Origin: Alkalicoccobacillus murimartini
GTDB lineage: Bacteria > Bacillota > Bacilli > Bacillales > Bacillaceae_D
Direction: 5' to 3'
Assembly: GCF_030813245.1 (NCBI RefSeq)
Contig: NZ_JAUSUA010000004.1
Span: 124,001-188,000, forward strand
Length of the DNA: 64,000 nucleotides
The notes below the pieces were generated by a model, which searched no databases, had not been told where the DNA came from, and saw only the letters and a list, made by a program, of their open reading frames with translations. Each line of letters starts with the position of its first letter. Within the stretch, counting starts at the first letter, position 1. Below are positions 24,893 through 35,052 of the stretch, in pieces. The position numbers were made by a program, and so were the translations under genes.

Positions 24893-27535
24893 TTATGCTT
24901 GTAATTCAGCTATTCTAGCTTCGACTGTTTTGCGTTGTTCAGCATAGTCAGCTTGTTTTTTCTTTTCTTCTTCGATTACTTTTGCAGGGGCTTTTGCAAC
25001 AAAGCCTTCATTGCTAAGCTTTTTGTCTACTCGCTCTACTTCTTTAGTTAGACGGGTTAATTCTTTTTGTAGACGAGCGACTTCTTCTTCGATATTTAGT
25101 AATCCGGCTAATGGCAGGAACAACTCTACTCCACTTAGGACTTGAGACATCGATTTCTCAGGTGCTTGAATGGTTGTAGAGATTTCGAGCTTACTTGGAT
25201 TACAGAATTTCTCGATAAAGACTTGGCCTCGTTCCAGTTGTTTCTGTAATGTGTCATTTCCCGGACGAACGAGAAGCTCAATTTGTTTACTCATTGGTAC
25301 ATTAAGCTCAGAACGGACTGCACGTACAGCGCGAATGACTTCTTTCAATTGATTCATGTCATCAATTGATTCTTCAAAGATCAATTCAGTATGAACGACT
25401 GGCCATTCTGATACAGTAATTGATTCTCCTTCGTGCGGTAGATGCTGCCAAATTTCTTCTGTAATAAATGGCATAATCGGATGAAGCATTCTCATCGTCT
25501 GATCCAAAACATAGGCTAGGACAGAACGAGTTGTTTTCTTCGCTTCCTCGTCTTCTCCATATAAGGATAGTTTAGCCATCTCAATATACCAGTCACAAAG
25601 ATCATCCCAAATGAATGTATAAAGAAGGCGTCCAACCTCGCCAAATTCATATTTATCAATCAATCGGGTTACATCTTTAATGGTTTCCTGCAAACGAGTT
25701 AAAATCCATTTATCTGCTACAGATTTTTCTCCGCTTAAATCTATATCGTCATAGCTTAGATCTTCCATGTTCATGAGTGCAAAACGAGAGGCATTCCAGA
25801 TCTTATTTCCGAAATTCCACGTTGCTTCGACCTTTTCCCAGTAAAAGCGCAAGTCATTTCCCGGGGAACTACCTGTTGTTAGGAAAAAGCGCAGGGCGTC
25901 TGTTCCGTATTTGTCGATTACTTCCTGAGGGTCCACTCCATTTCCAAGAGATTTACTCATCTTACGTCCATCTTCTGCACGAATCAATCCGTGGATGAGG
26001 ACGTCATTAAATGGACGTTCTCCTGTAAATTCGATGCCTTGGAAAATCATACGAGCTACCCAGAAAAAGATAATATCGTACCCCGTGACAAGAGCACTCG
26101 TTGGGTAGAAGCGTTTAAAGTCTATGGCCTCTTCATCCGGCCAACCCATTGTTGAAAATGGCCATAAAGCAGAACTAAACCACGTGTCTAAAACATCCTC
26201 ATCTTGATTCCAATTCTCGGCATCTTCAGGCGCCTCGTGACCAACGTATATCTCACCCGTTTCTTTATGATACCAGGCCGGGATACGATGCCCCCACCAT
26301 AGTTGTCTCGAAATACACCAATCACGGATATTATCCATCCAACGCAGATATGTTTTTTCAAAACGATCTGGTACAAAGTTCACTTTATCATCTGTTTTCT
26401 GTAGCTCAATTGCCGCATCAGCTAGTGGCTGCATATTCACAAACCATTGTGTAGATAAGTAAGGCTCAACTACTGCGCCACTTCGTTCAGAATGACCAAC
26501 TGAATGCATATGCTCTTCAATTTTAAAGAGAACTCCCTGCTCTTGTAAGTCAGAAACAATCTGCTTACGACATTCAAAACGATCTAATCCATTATACGTA
26601 GCAGCATTCTCATTCATTGTTCCATCTTCGTTCATTACAAGAATCCGCTTAAGCTCGTGACGGTTACCAATCTCAAAATCATTCGGGTCATGGGCCGGTG
26701 TAATTTTCACTGCACCTGATCCAAACTCCATATCAACATAGTCATCTGCAACAATTGGTATCTCACGGCCTACAATTGGAAGTGTAACCGTCTTCCCAAT
26801 TAGATGCTGATATCGCTCATCCTTAGGATGTACAGCAACTGCCGTATCACCAAGCATAGTCTCAGGACGTGTGGTTGCCACTTCGATCACACCACTGCCA
26901 TCGGTTAATGGATAATTCATATGGTAGAACGCACCTCGAACATCCTCGTGGATCACTTCAATATCAGATAAAGCTGTTTTAGTCGCCGGATCCCAGTTAA
27001 TAATGTACTCGCCTCTATAGATTAAGCCTTTATTATACAGCTTTACAAAGACTTCATTTACTGCTGTAGAAAGGCCTTCATCCAAGGTGAATCGCTCTCT
27101 TGAATAGTCGACAGAAATCCCGATTTTTGACCATTGATCGCGAATAAACTGTGCATACTCTTCCTTCCACTCCCACGTCTTTTCGACAAATGCTTCTCGA
27201 CCTAAGTCGTAACGTGAAATTCCTTGTTCTTTAAGCTTTCCTTCTACTTTAGCCTGAGTTGCGATGCCTGCGTGGTCCATTCCTGGCAGCCAAAGGGTGT
27301 CATATCCTTGCATACGTTTTGTACGCGCTAGAATATCCTGAAGTGTTGCATCCCACGCATGTCCAAGGTGTAGCTTTCCAGTTACGTTTGGTGGCGGAAT
27401 AACGATTGAGTAAGGAGTTTTCGTTTCATCACCTGTTGCTTCAAAAAACTTTCCTTTTATCCAATAATCGTACCATTTTGCCTCGGTGTCTTTTGGATTG
27501 TATTTAGTTGGCATTTCCTTTTTGTGCTGGTCCAT
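24893..27535 (-). CDS. valS: Valyl-tRNA synthetase
   Basis: An 880-residue class I synthetase that charges tRNA-Val and edits mischarged threonine. The HIGH signature is [16 protein letters not shown] near residue 47, KMSKS is in [10 protein letters not shown] near 524, the CP1 editing domain lies between, and a C-terminal coiled-coil arm ([18 protein letters not shown]) ends the protein. AAGGAGG lies 8 bases before the ATG. It is controlled by an upstream valine T-box leader. Confidence 0.99.
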   Translation of the reverse strand: MDQHKKEMPTKYNPKDTEAKWYDYWIKGKFFEATGDETKTPYSIVIPPPNVTGKLHLGHAWDATLQDILARTKRMQGYDTLWLPGMDHAGIATQAKVEGKLKEQGISRYDLGREAFVEKTWEWKEEYAQFIRDQWSKIGISVDYSRERFTLDEGLSTAVNEVFVKLYNKGLIYRGEYIINWDPATKTALSDIEVIHEDVRGAFYHMNYPLTDGSGVIEVATTRPETMLGDTAVAVHPKDERYQHLIGKTVTLPIVGREIPIVADDYVDMEFGSGAVKITPAHDPNDFEIGNRHELKRILVMNEDGTMNENAATYNGLDRFECRKQIVSDLQEQGVLFKIEEHMHSVGHSERSGAVVEPYLSTQWFVNMQPLADAAIELQKTDDKVNFVPDRFEKTYLRWMDNIRDWCISRQLWWGHRIPAWYHKETGEIYVGHEAPEDAENWNQDEDVLDTWFSSALWPFSTMGWPDEEAIDFKRFYPTSALVTGYDIIFFWVARMIFQGIEFTGERPFNDVLIHGLIRAEDGRKMSKSLGNGVDPQEVIDKYGTDALRFFLTTGSSPGNDLRFYWEKVEATWNFGNKIWNASRFALMNMEDLSYDDIDLSGEKSVADKWILTRLQETIKDVTRLIDKYEFGEVGRLLYTFIWDDLCDWYIEMAKLSLYGEDEEAKKTTRSVLAYVLDQTMRMLHPIMPFITEEIWQHLPHEGESITVSEWPVVHTELIFEESIDDMNQLKEVIRAVRAVRSELNVPMSKQIELLVRPGNDTLQKQLERGQVFIEKFCNPSKLEISTTIQAPEKSMSQVLSGVELFLPLAGLLNIEEEVARLQKELTRLTKEVERVDKKLSNEGFVAKAPAKVIEEEKKKQADYAEQRKTVEARIAELQA

Positions 27536-27557
27536 AGTTGAAGCCTCCTTTTTTTCA

Positions 27558-27828
27558 TAAAAAAAAGCCCTTCATCTCAAAGGACGAAGGGCTTCGCGGT
27601 ACCACCTTTGTTTGCAAAAGGCAGATCATCTCTACATTATGCACACTCAATCTGTTAACGGCCAGGTCCCGTCCTTGCTTACTTAACGTTCGGCAAAGAT
27701 GCTCACGGGCGACCTTCTACGTAACCTTCCTGAGAAATCTTCCAGCCAAAGGACTTCTCTTTCTGTGAGGGGTTAGGTATACTCTTCCCGATCGTTGCAT
27801 GTCTATTTGAATATCTTCCATTCTATCG
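27558..27828 (-). promoter_or_regulatory. T-box riboswitch of valS (Val, GTC specifier)
   Basis: The T-box sequence AAGGTGGTACCGCG lies at 27595-27608 on the minus strand. The terminator AGCCCTTC/GAAGGGCT with eight T residues is at 27559-27593, just upstream of valS. In stem I, GAA-G-GTC-GCC aligns with the leucine leader in this window, so the specifier is GTC (27711-27713), a valine codon. Uncharged tRNA-Val would stabilise the antiterminator and allow valS expression. Confidence 0.93.
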
Positions 27829-27834
27829 TGTCAA
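27811..27834 (-). promoter_or_regulatory. Possible promoter of the valS leader
   Basis: Minus strand TTGACA (27829-27834) is a consensus -35. The -10 is weak: TATTCA begins 15 bases downstream. The position just before the T-box stem I supports it. Confidence 0.5.
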
Positions 27835-27953
27835 GATAGCATTCGTCAATATTAGGATGGCCTATTTTTCTGAAGCTTAGACCTGTTGTTTCCCAAACAA
27901 TCTTATTCGTGCATAGTATGTATAAAAATCGGGCGAATGAAAGGGGGATCTCC

Positions 27954-28163
27954 ATGTTCCGTCGTTATAATCGGCCACCATATTGTCCACCCAAGAAAAA
28001 GTGGGGCTTTTGGTCTTATCTACGAGCTGTATGTTATCAATGCCTATTGCCAATCATTTGTTTTCAAGCAATCCGAACGCTGCTTTTTCCTACTACGTTG
28101 GACTTTCTCCTGTTAGTTGCTTTAATTGTTCTCTACTGTTCGATTTCTTTGAACCTTTTTTAA
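27954..28163 (+). CDS. Small membrane protein of unknown function (69 aa)
   Basis: An open frame of 69 codons starting ATG 27954-27956 with AAAGGGGG a few bases upstream. The product begins with a basic, Pro- and aromatic-rich head (MFRRYNRPPYCPPKKKWGFW), and continues with two hydrophobic segments at about 27-42 and 47-68, with several cysteines. The 3' end overlaps the convergent membrane-protein gene by 42 bases. CATAGTAT at 27912-27919 fits the CATANNNT -10 pattern of sporulation sigma factors E/K. No family was recognised. The ribosome site and composition favour a real gene. Confidence 0.5.
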   Translation: MFRRYNRPPYCPPKKKWGFWSYLRAVCYQCLLPIICFQAIRTLLFPTTLDFLLLVALIVLYCSISLNLF

Positions 28164-28811
28164 AGGGGATTTCATCCATTTGTACATGACGAAACACACA
28201 ACAGCAATGACAAGGCTAGTGCTCGTATTCAATGGAATCATGAGTACTTCATCCCACATTGACATACTTGCCATACACAACCCTGTTCCAATAAGTAAAC
28301 TGACCCAGCCTGAGATTTTCCAAAGCAACGGTCTCTTTACGTTGTATCGATTTGTATGGACATAAGCTAATATTGCAAGTCCGCCATAACCGAGAACAGC
28401 AAAAATCAACATAGGCATAAGCGATACATGTGTTAGAGTAGCCCCACTATTTCCATAGGACATAAAGCTAATAAAATGGACAATCGCCTGCAAAAGGAAA
28501 AATGCACATAAAATAAAAAAACCGGTCCCAACCATAGATAACAAAATAGAACGCCATGCAACGTTGGTTACTAGATCAATTTCACGGTCACAATAGGTGT
28601 CTATGCCTTCACCAATGATGTCTTGAATATCTTTATTTTCTTCTCGTGCTGTGACGAGCTGCTTCTGAAATGAGTGAAGCAGCTGATCAGCTATAGACTT
28701 AGGTATTTCTTTTGTATGGAGATAATCCTTCAATTCGTTAAAGACCACCTGATCTTGCATGTGCAGTAGACGTCTATCATCTGACTGATTCTCGTATGAA
28801 TTCTTGCCCAT
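28122..28811 (-). CDS. Multipass membrane protein of unknown function
   Basis: A 229-residue protein from the ATG at 28809-28811, which GGAGG precedes by 8 bases; an in-frame TTG five codons upstream overlaps that site. The N-terminal 85 residues are soluble and helical (FNELKDYLHTKEIPKSIADQ, then DIIGEGIDTYCDREI). Five hydrophobic segments follow between about 95 and 220. The arrangement of an amphipathic helical domain before membrane helices recalls the DUF1129/HAAS-type families, but I cannot assign it. It lies between ysxE and valS, divergent from valS's leader direction only through the small plus-strand gene. Confidence 0.7.
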   Translation of the reverse strand: MGKNSYENQSDDRRLLHMQDQVVFNELKDYLHTKEIPKSIADQLLHSFQKQLVTAREENKDIQDIIGEGIDTYCDREIDLVTNVAWRSILLSMVGTGFFILCAFFLLQAIVHFISFMSYGNSGATLTHVSLMPMLIFAVLGYGGLAILAYVHTNRYNVKRPLLWKISGWVSLLIGTGLCMASMSMWDEVLMIPLNTSTSLVIAVVCFVMYKWMKSPLKKVQRNRTVENN

Positions 28812-28897
28812 CTCAGGCGCCTCCAATCAACCGTTTCAATCAGTATCTTCTTTATATACAGTATAAGGAAATCGGTTGATTTACGCAACTTCTCATA

Positions 28898-29917
28898 TCA
28901 AACGGATTCATTTGATATCGGCAAAAGCTTTCCTGCTAACCGTTGCGCTTTTCGCATAGAGAGCAATCGCTTTTCTAACCTTTGCACATGCTCAATTTCA
29001 CTCCATTGGTTATCTTTTTTCCGATAGAAATCTACTGCATAAACAATGGGTTCCGGAAAGCTTAAATAACTGCACAGCAGCTGTTTTTCTTCATCAAGAA
29101 GAGGTAAGTGATGTTCGTATCGTGCAAACCAACGCATAACTTCTTCATCAGACCACTGGGCGTAAGGGAAACTATGACGGCAGAATGTCGCGAGATCACG
29201 CGCGGGAGTATCTAGACTCGCTCGTTCAAAATTAATAAGAAGTGGTTCGTTCTCTACGGTAAAAAGTGCATGACTGCGCGAGAGACGACCATGATTTAAT
29301 ACGCTGCGATATTTGCCTTTTTCTTTTGCGGCCTCGTACCATTGATTGAGTTGGTATTTTGCTACTTCTGCCATTTGATCAAGTGTATGAACATGCGTTA
29401 AATAGGTCAACTCAAAAGGCGACATATAGATTTTTTGTTCCGCTTGATCAGCAAAATGAATCAGATCAAGTTGGCGAGCTTCCCATTTAGATAACAGTTG
29501 TCTGTATGACTGTTCTAATTGTTCGAGGGAAAGCTCCTGTGTTTTAACCGTAATTCGATGAATCACGCCCATTTGGTCGATTAGCTTCTCTTCCATCGAT
29601 TCTCTTGCTGTATACTCAGGCGACTCGACCCATGGCATTAAATAGTAACTGGTATTGCCAATTGAGATTGTATATTCCCCATACTTTGTAGGAATGATTG
29701 GAACGGCTTGTTTGTAGCCGAGTTTTGTCAATCGATGCATAGCATGAACAAGCTCATCCGCTTGCGATTGACCAATCGTCGTTTCTTTCAGGGCAAATAT
29801 TCCTCTTTGTGTCGTCAATCTTTTCACTTTTCCAGTCCCTATATCCTCGATGCTATCTGGATATAAGTCATAGTGAAAAAAGATGAATTCAAAAGGCTGT
29901 TGTACAGACTGATTCAT
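28898..29917 (-). CDS. ysxE: YsxE, CotS-like spore coat protein with kinase fold
   Basis: A 339-residue protein of the CotS/YsxE/YutH group, which has an aminoglycoside-phosphotransferase-like fold and is associated with the spore coat. The N-lobe has RLTTQRGIFALKET (a lysine in the ATP-binding position) and YYLMPWVES. The catalytic segment reads NHGRLSRSHAL and LINFERASLDTPARDLA, where active kinases have HGD and DFD, so catalysis is doubtful. The gene starts inside the end of the upstream gene (4-base ATGA overlap), meaning they are translationally coupled. Neighbouring spoVID is a coat morphogenetic gene, as in B. subtilis. Confidence 0.85.
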   Translation of the reverse strand: MNQSVQQPFEFIFFHYDLYPDSIEDIGTGKVKRLTTQRGIFALKETTIGQSQADELVHAMHRLTKLGYKQAVPIIPTKYGEYTISIGNTSYYLMPWVESPEYTARESMEEKLIDQMGVIHRITVKTQELSLEQLEQSYRQLLSKWEARQLDLIHFADQAEQKIYMSPFELTYLTHVHTLDQMAEVAKYQLNQWYEAAKEKGKYRSVLNHGRLSRSHALFTVENEPLLINFERASLDTPARDLATFCRHSFPYAQWSDEEVMRWFARYEHHLPLLDEEKQLLCSYLSFPEPIVYAVDFYRKKDNQWSEIEHVQRLEKRLLSMRKAQRLAGKLLPISNESV

Positions 29918-30825
29918 GTGTGTACGATCCTCCCATCAAGCCAATTGGCTAGGTCTTCCACCATGCGTTTCGATTGTTCCCATTCTACTGTACAAGTGTG
30001 TAACACTTCTTCGATTCTAGTTATTGACTCATTTTGCGGCTCAAGCTTTAGAATAGGAAGAATTTCATAAGGTTCAAGACATTCAGCTAAAAGAAATGGA
30101 CCTTGAGCAGTTGAAAACTCCGGATAGATATCTTCAATGGCATCTAGTAGTGTGTGTAACTCTGCTGAATGGTGCTGAGATAACCAGTCTCGCAAAAAGA
30201 TCTGTATAGAATGATAGCCTCGCTCTGGGTAAGTACTTGTACCTGCCCAATGCAACATATCATGAATATGTTTCGCCTGCCCATCCATTCTTACCTTATC
30301 TAAAAGAGGTAAGTGGTGTTCTTCCAAATATTTTGATCGTAGTTTTTTCGCTTTTTTTGAGCGGATTTTTCCTTCATAAACGATATTTTGAAGCATAGCA
30401 TGGAGGGTAGTTGGAAACATCCACAATCTCTTTTCAAGTTTAACTAGATCAGGTTGTTGGATGACTTGAGCGTCAATTTTCGTCTTGGATTGCACACCAT
30501 AGCGAATCATTAACCCCAATAACGTACCCCAAACCTGTCCATTTTCACTTTGACTAAAAGATTGGGTTAGTTCATCATGGACCGTAACCTTAGAAGATTC
30601 CCATGGAATAAACGAATCCCCATCCTTCGTGCGAATCATACGATCAGCTAGCACAACTGGAGCGATGGTACAATGATCGCGCCAGTTAATGTGCCAGTCC
30701 AAAAGATCTTGATCCTCCCAATATCTTATTCTTTTTAATCCATGGTCTGTTTCCACGATGTCCTCATTTATAGCTACAGCCTTATTCCAACCATATTGCT
30801 GCTTCAGCTCTTCCAGCAAGTCCAT
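29914..30825 (-). CDS. Unknown protein coupled to ysxE, possibly a degenerate CotS-type kinase fold
   Basis: A 303-residue soluble protein with GGGAGGGGG before its ATG. The first 80 residues look like a kinase N-lobe in pattern: DHGLKRIRYWEDQ, then HINWRDHCTIAPVVLADRMI and RTKDGDSFIPW. No nucleotide-binding or catalytic motif is visible later. The C-terminal half is helical (PLLDKVRMDGQAKHIHDML, EVLHTCTVEWEQSK). It sits between spoVID and ysxE, overlapping ysxE by 4 bases and following spoVID by 23 bases, so it should be expressed in the mother cell. A coat-assembly partner role is inference from context. Confidence 0.7.
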   Translation of the reverse strand: MDLLEELKQQYGWNKAVAINEDIVETDHGLKRIRYWEDQDLLDWHINWRDHCTIAPVVLADRMIRTKDGDSFIPWESSKVTVHDELTQSFSQSENGQVWGTLLGLMIRYGVQSKTKIDAQVIQQPDLVKLEKRLWMFPTTLHAMLQNIVYEGKIRSKKAKKLRSKYLEEHHLPLLDKVRMDGQAKHIHDMLHWAGTSTYPERGYHSIQIFLRDWLSQHHSAELHTLLDAIEDIYPEFSTAQGPFLLAECLEPYEILPILKLEPQNESITRIEEVLHTCTVEWEQSKRMVEDLANWLDGRIVHT

Positions 30826-30848
30826 GACAACCCCCTCCCTTCAAGGCG

Positions 30849-31826
30849 CTATGACTGGACCGGAATATAGAGGATTTGTCCAGCTTCAATCTGATCGGCT
30901 TCTAAACGATTGGTTCTGATAAGCTGACTTGTTGTTACATCATACCGACTAGCTATTGTATCAAGGGATTCATCTTCTTGAATGATACACATTTTCCATC
31001 TCGTGAATTGCTCATCACTTTTAGCCATCATTCCTGTTAAATAAAGAGCATTCTCTTCTCTTTCTGGTCTTTCTTGATGTGGTTCCTCTTGTTCTTCATT
31101 CTCTACTTCTTCAGCGCGAGAGTGATTTGCCCTCACTTCATGTAAATCTGGTTGTTGCGGGGCAATTGTAATGCGTTCTAAATCTGAATAACTCGCATTA
31201 TTTTCTATATCACTTGGCTCTTCAAATTGTACCTCAACTCGCTCCAAGTCATGCTCTGGTGATGGAGATGAAGGGGTTGGTAACTGATATGCTTCATATG
31301 AGAAAGAGGTATCTACAGCTTGTTCTTCCTCTACCTGTTCATATATCGGTCGTTCCTCTTCGTGTTGTTGCTCTCCTGCCTCTGTCATCCCACTTATCGT
31401 GATGTCTGCGGTTAACTGAATGCAGCTTTTATCAGGAACATCATAGTCAAAGGATTCAACTTCCACATAGATATCCTGTAAGTTTTGAATTCGGTCTAAC
31501 GGAATCGTGACATCAATCGGAAAAAAATGCTTTAGAGCTCCTCTACCATTATCAGAGACATTCACTTCTTCTATCGAGCGAAAGGCAGCTTGGTCCCGAT
31601 AAGCCGCATCAACATCTTGCTCATTCTGCGTTTGGGTTGAATCAGAAAGTATATACTCACCTACTAGCCTTAACCCACCTACAATACTTACTTGATTGCC
31701 CTCTTCCTTAATTGAAATTTCAGGAGAGAGGGACATACCGAGAATTTCTTCTATCTCCTGGCCTTTGTTTAACCACACCGACTCTTCAACGGTCAACGTC
31801 AACTTCGAGGGATGTTCCTGCGTCAT
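30849..31826 (-). CDS. spoVID: SpoVID, spore coat morphogenetic protein (short form)
   Basis: A 325-residue protein. The N-terminal domain (about 5-160: LTLTVEESVWLNKGQEIEE, HFFPIDVTIPLDRIQNLQDI) matches SpoVID, which drives encasement of the forespore by the coat. An acidic linker follows, then ENALYLTGMM and a C-terminal LysM motif (KMCIIQEDESLDTIASRYDV to QILYIP) that binds SafA/lipid II in B. subtilis. The B. subtilis protein is about 575 residues, so the acidic middle is much shorter here. AAGGAGGAG precedes the ATG. It is downstream of hemL. Confidence 0.95.
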   Translation of the reverse strand: MTQEHPSKLTLTVEESVWLNKGQEIEEILGMSLSPEISIKEEGNQVSIVGGLRLVGEYILSDSTQTQNEQDVDAAYRDQAAFRSIEEVNVSDNGRGALKHFFPIDVTIPLDRIQNLQDIYVEVESFDYDVPDKSCIQLTADITISGMTEAGEQQHEEERPIYEQVEEEQAVDTSFSYEAYQLPTPSSPSPEHDLERVEVQFEEPSDIENNASYSDLERITIAPQQPDLHEVRANHSRAEEVENEEQEEPHQERPEREENALYLTGMMAKSDEQFTRWKMCIIQEDESLDTIASRYDVTTSQLIRTNRLEADQIEAGQILYIPVQS

Positions 31827-31915
31827 GATAACTCCTCCTTATTCAATTCTTTCAACACGTTACCTATACAATCCGTACATGGAAATCCTATGCGCATAAG
31901 AACTAGTTTATGACC

Positions 31916-31954
31916 AAAAAAAGATCCCTTTGCTTGTTTTAGCAAAGAGATCTC
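31916..31954 (-). terminator. Terminator of the heme operon
   Basis: Minus strand AGATCTCTTTGCT and AGCAAAGGGATCT pair almost perfectly around a 6-base loop, followed by seven T residues. Confidence 0.93.
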
Positions 31955-31964
31955 TTGTGAAGAG

Positions 31965-33251
31965 TCAAACTTCAATTTTTGAAAAAGCACGTTCCGCAGC
32001 TGCAATGGTTGCTTCAATATCTGCATCCGTGTGCTTGGTTGAAAGGAACATTCCTTCAAATTGCGAAGGTGGCAATGAAATGCCTTCTTCAAGCATGAAT
32101 TTAAAATACTGAGAAAAAATACTGAGATTAGATGTTTGCGCTTTTTCGAAACAATCTACTTTCTCATCTGTGAAGAACAACCCAATCATCGAACCTGCTC
32201 GATTAATATGATGAGGAATTCCATACTTTTTTGCTGCTTCAGAGAGACCTTTTTCGAGTCTTTCTGCCTGAGCCGCAAAAACCTCATAATCTGATTCCTT
32301 TAATTGTGAAAGGGTTTCATATCCTGCTGTCATTGCCAGTGGATTACCTGATAATGTACCAGCTTGATAAATCGGGCCACTAGGAGCAATTTGCTCCATT
32401 ATTTCACGTCTTCCACCAAACGCACCCACCGGCAGCCCTCCGCCTATTACTTTTCCAAGACACGTTAAATCGGGGGTTACACCAAAGGTACCTTGCGCAC
32501 AATGATAGCCTACACGGAATCCTGTCATCACTTCATCAAAGATTAACAATGTGCCGTGTTCTTCAGTCACACTTCGCAAATCCTCTAGGAAACCTTCTTC
32601 CGGTGGCACTACGCCCATATTTCCAGCTACTGGTTCTACTATAACAGCTGCCAGATCATCTCCGAATTCTTCAAACGCATACCGGACGCTTTCAATATCA
32701 TTATATGGGACCGTTAATGTATTTTTAGCTACAGACTCAGGTACCCCTGGGCTATCAGGGAGTCCAAGTGTCGCTACTCCTGATCCTGCTTTGATTAGTA
32801 AGGAGTCCCCATGACCATGATAACACCCTGTAAACTTAAGAATCTTGGATCGACCTGTATACCCTCTTGCTAGTCTTAACGCACTCATTGTAGCTTCTGT
32901 ACCCGAATTCACCATACGCACAACTTCAATAGAAGGTACACGTTGAATAACAAGCTCAGCTAATTTAGTTTCTAGCTCACTTGGTGCGCCGAAGCTTGTC
33001 CCTTTTTCCGTTGTTTTCTTAATCTGCTCAACAACTTGCGGGTCTGCATGACCCAAAATAAGTGGTCCCCAAGATAAGACATAGTCAATGTATTCATGTC
33101 CATCTATATCCTTAATTCTAGACCCACTGCCACTTTCCATATAAATAGGATTCATACCTACCGATTTAAAGGCACGAACCGGACTATTTACGCCTCCTGG
33201 CATTAGTGGCTTAGCCTGTTCAAACGCAGCTTCTGATTTTGAAAAATTCAT
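31965..33251 (-). CDS. hemL: Glutamate-1-semialdehyde 2,1-aminomutase
   Basis: A 428-residue PLP enzyme that makes 5-aminolevulinate in the C5 pathway. The start is the ATG 33249-33251 with AAAGGGG upstream; the frame extends 13 codons farther, into hemB, without a site. Seen: N-terminal [11 protein letters not shown], cofactor motifs [16 protein letters not shown] and [11 protein letters not shown], and the PLP lysine in [16 protein letters not shown]. It is the last gene of hemAXCDBL, 2 bases after hemB. Confidence 0.98.
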   Translation of the reverse strand: MNFSKSEAAFEQAKPLMPGGVNSPVRAFKSVGMNPIYMESGSGSRIKDIDGHEYIDYVLSWGPLILGHADPQVVEQIKKTTEKGTSFGAPSELETKLAELVIQRVPSIEVVRMVNSGTEATMSALRLARGYTGRSKILKFTGCYHGHGDSLLIKAGSGVATLGLPDSPGVPESVAKNTLTVPYNDIESVRYAFEEFGDDLAAVIVEPVAGNMGVVPPEEGFLEDLRSVTEEHGTLLIFDEVMTGFRVGYHCAQGTFGVTPDLTCLGKVIGGGLPVGAFGGRREIMEQIAPSGPIYQAGTLSGNPLAMTAGYETLSQLKESDYEVFAAQAERLEKGLSEAAKKYGIPHHINRAGSMIGLFFTDEKVDCFEKAQTSNLSIFSQYFKFMLEEGISLPPSQFEGMFLSTKHTDADIEATIAAAERAFSKIEV

Positions 33252-33253
33252 AT

Positions 33254-34252
33254 CTACTGATCCCCTTTCTCGATAGATTGCTTCATCCATTTCACAGCGT
33301 CCTTGGCATGATAAGTTAAAATAAGATCGGCGCCTGCACGCTTCATGCTTAGCAACTTCTCAAGGACTACTTCGCGCTCATTAATCCACCCATTCAGTGC
33401 CGCTGCCTTTACCATTGCATACTCTCCACTGACATTATACGCAACAAGTGGAACACCAGAAAAATCTTTTACCTCGCGAATAATATCGAGATAAGACAAT
33501 GCCGGTTTGACAATAAGAAAGTCAGCACCTTCGTTCAAGTCAGATTGCGCTTCACGAAGAGCTTCTTCACGATTGGCTGGATCCATTTGATAGGTCTTTC
33601 GGTCTCCAAAAGATGGTGCTCCATGTGCTGCATCGCGAAACGGTCCATAAAACGCAGATGCATATTTCACTGAATAAGCCATAACAGGAACGTGTTCGAA
33701 CCCAGCTTCATCTAGGCCTTGGCGAATGACTGCGACAAATCCATCCATCATGTTAGATGGCGCGATAATATCCGCTCCCGCCTTGGCTTGTGAAATCGCT
33801 GTCTGGGCCAAAATTTGAAGAGAAGGATCATTATCGATGTCATTCCCTTTAATAACTCCACAGTGTCCATGATCCGTAAATTGACATAAGCACGTATCAG
33901 CAATAACCGTTAACTCTGGATATGCTTCTTTGATTATGCGAGTTGCCTCTTGAACAATTCCATGATCATGAAAAGCTGAGGAACCTACAGCATCTTTTTC
34001 AATCGGTAAGCCAAAAAGAATAACCGATGGAATGCCTAAATTCACGATCTCTTCTACTTCTTGTAATACTTCAGTAAGAGGCCATTGATACACTCCTGGC
34101 ATAGAAGATACTTCTGTTTTTTCGCTTCCTGCTTCTTTTACAAAGATCGGATAGATAAAATCATCCTGATCAAGTTTTGTTTCTCTTACCATTTTACGAA
34201 TAGAAGCAGATTGTCTTAATCTACGATGCCGATCAAACTCCATCTTTGTCAT
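33254..34252 (-). CDS. hemB: Porphobilinogen synthase (delta-aminolevulinate dehydratase)
   Basis: A 332-residue enzyme joining two aminolevulinates into porphobilinogen. The zinc-binding cysteine region [12 protein letters not shown] and the two Schiff-base lysines ([17 protein letters not shown] and [12 protein letters not shown]) are present. It overlaps hemD by 4 bases (ATGA) and continues into hemL. Confidence 0.98.
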   Translation of the reverse strand: MTKMEFDRHRRLRQSASIRKMVRETKLDQDDFIYPIFVKEAGSEKTEVSSMPGVYQWPLTEVLQEVEEIVNLGIPSVILFGLPIEKDAVGSSAFHDHGIVQEATRIIKEAYPELTVIADTCLCQFTDHGHCGVIKGNDIDNDPSLQILAQTAISQAKAGADIIAPSNMMDGFVAVIRQGLDEAGFEHVPVMAYSVKYASAFYGPFRDAAHGAPSFGDRKTYQMDPANREEALREAQSDLNEGADFLIVKPALSYLDIIREVKDFSGVPLVAYNVSGEYAMVKAAALNGWINEREVVLEKLLSMKRAGADLILTYHAKDAVKWMKQSIEKGDQ

Positions 34253-35052
34253 ACAAGATCTCTCCTTTTTAAACGAACAAGCTCTTCTACCATAGCTTCT
34301 GTGGTAAATGTACGTGGAACAGCTGCAACGGATAACCCATTTCTTCTAGCTTCCTCAGCTGTCACTGTCCCAATACAAACAACATTTGCTTTCGGAAATA
34401 ACAAATCCACTTTTCCTGTCAGTTGCTTTGCAATCTCCACATATCGACTAACGGTTGAAGGACTTGTAAATGTCAGAAAATCCAACCGTGTTCCCTGGTC
34501 TTGCAATGCTTTTATCGCTTCCTTTGAATCGGTTGAAAAGTAGGTTTCATACACAGGTACATCCGTTATCTTTCGTCCCGCTTGCTCTAATGTCTGGGCC
34601 AATATAGGTCTAGCAAGATTGCCTCGTGCAAGCAAAATCGAATCATCTTTGCTTGTTTGTTGCAGAAGTTCTTCTGCCAATGATTGTGCTTCATATTTTT
34701 TAGGCATTAGTTTACTTACCAACCCATATTGAGTTAGTACCTTCGCTGTACTTGACCCTACCGTAGCAATACTCGCAGAAAGACGTAGCTGTCGAAGTTC
34801 TACATCCGTTAGTTGATCTAAGAAAAACCGAACGCCATTTGCGCTAGTGAAAACGACCCATTTGTAAGACTTTAAAGTAGCTATAACGTGTTGAATTCGT
34901 TTTTGATTCGTCGCTTTTTTTACATGAATAAGCGGAACCTCAACAGCTACTCCACCTGCTTGTTCAATTTGCTCAACAAAACGTGTAGCCTGATGGGCTG
35001 CTCTTGTAACAAGAACCGTTGCTCCATGAAGTGAATTATGAGTCAAGCTCAC
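34249..35052 (-). CDS. hemD: Uroporphyrinogen-III synthase
   Basis: A 267-residue two-lobed enzyme that closes and inverts ring D. The family is weakly conserved, but the pattern is recognisable: [45 protein letters not shown] and [16 protein letters not shown]. It overlaps hemC upstream by 17 bases and hemB downstream by 4, so translation is coupled through the operon. Confidence 0.95.
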   Translation of the reverse strand: MSLTHNSLHGATVLVTRAAHQATRFVEQIEQAGGVAVEVPLIHVKKATNQKRIQHVIATLKSYKWVVFTSANGVRFFLDQLTDVELRQLRLSASIATVGSSTAKVLTQYGLVSKLMPKKYEAQSLAEELLQQTSKDDSILLARGNLARPILAQTLEQAGRKITDVPVYETYFSTDSKEAIKALQDQGTRLDFLTFTSPSTVSRYVEIAKQLTGKVDLLFPKANVVCIGTVTAEEARRNGLSVAAVPRTFTTEAMVEELVRLKRRDLV

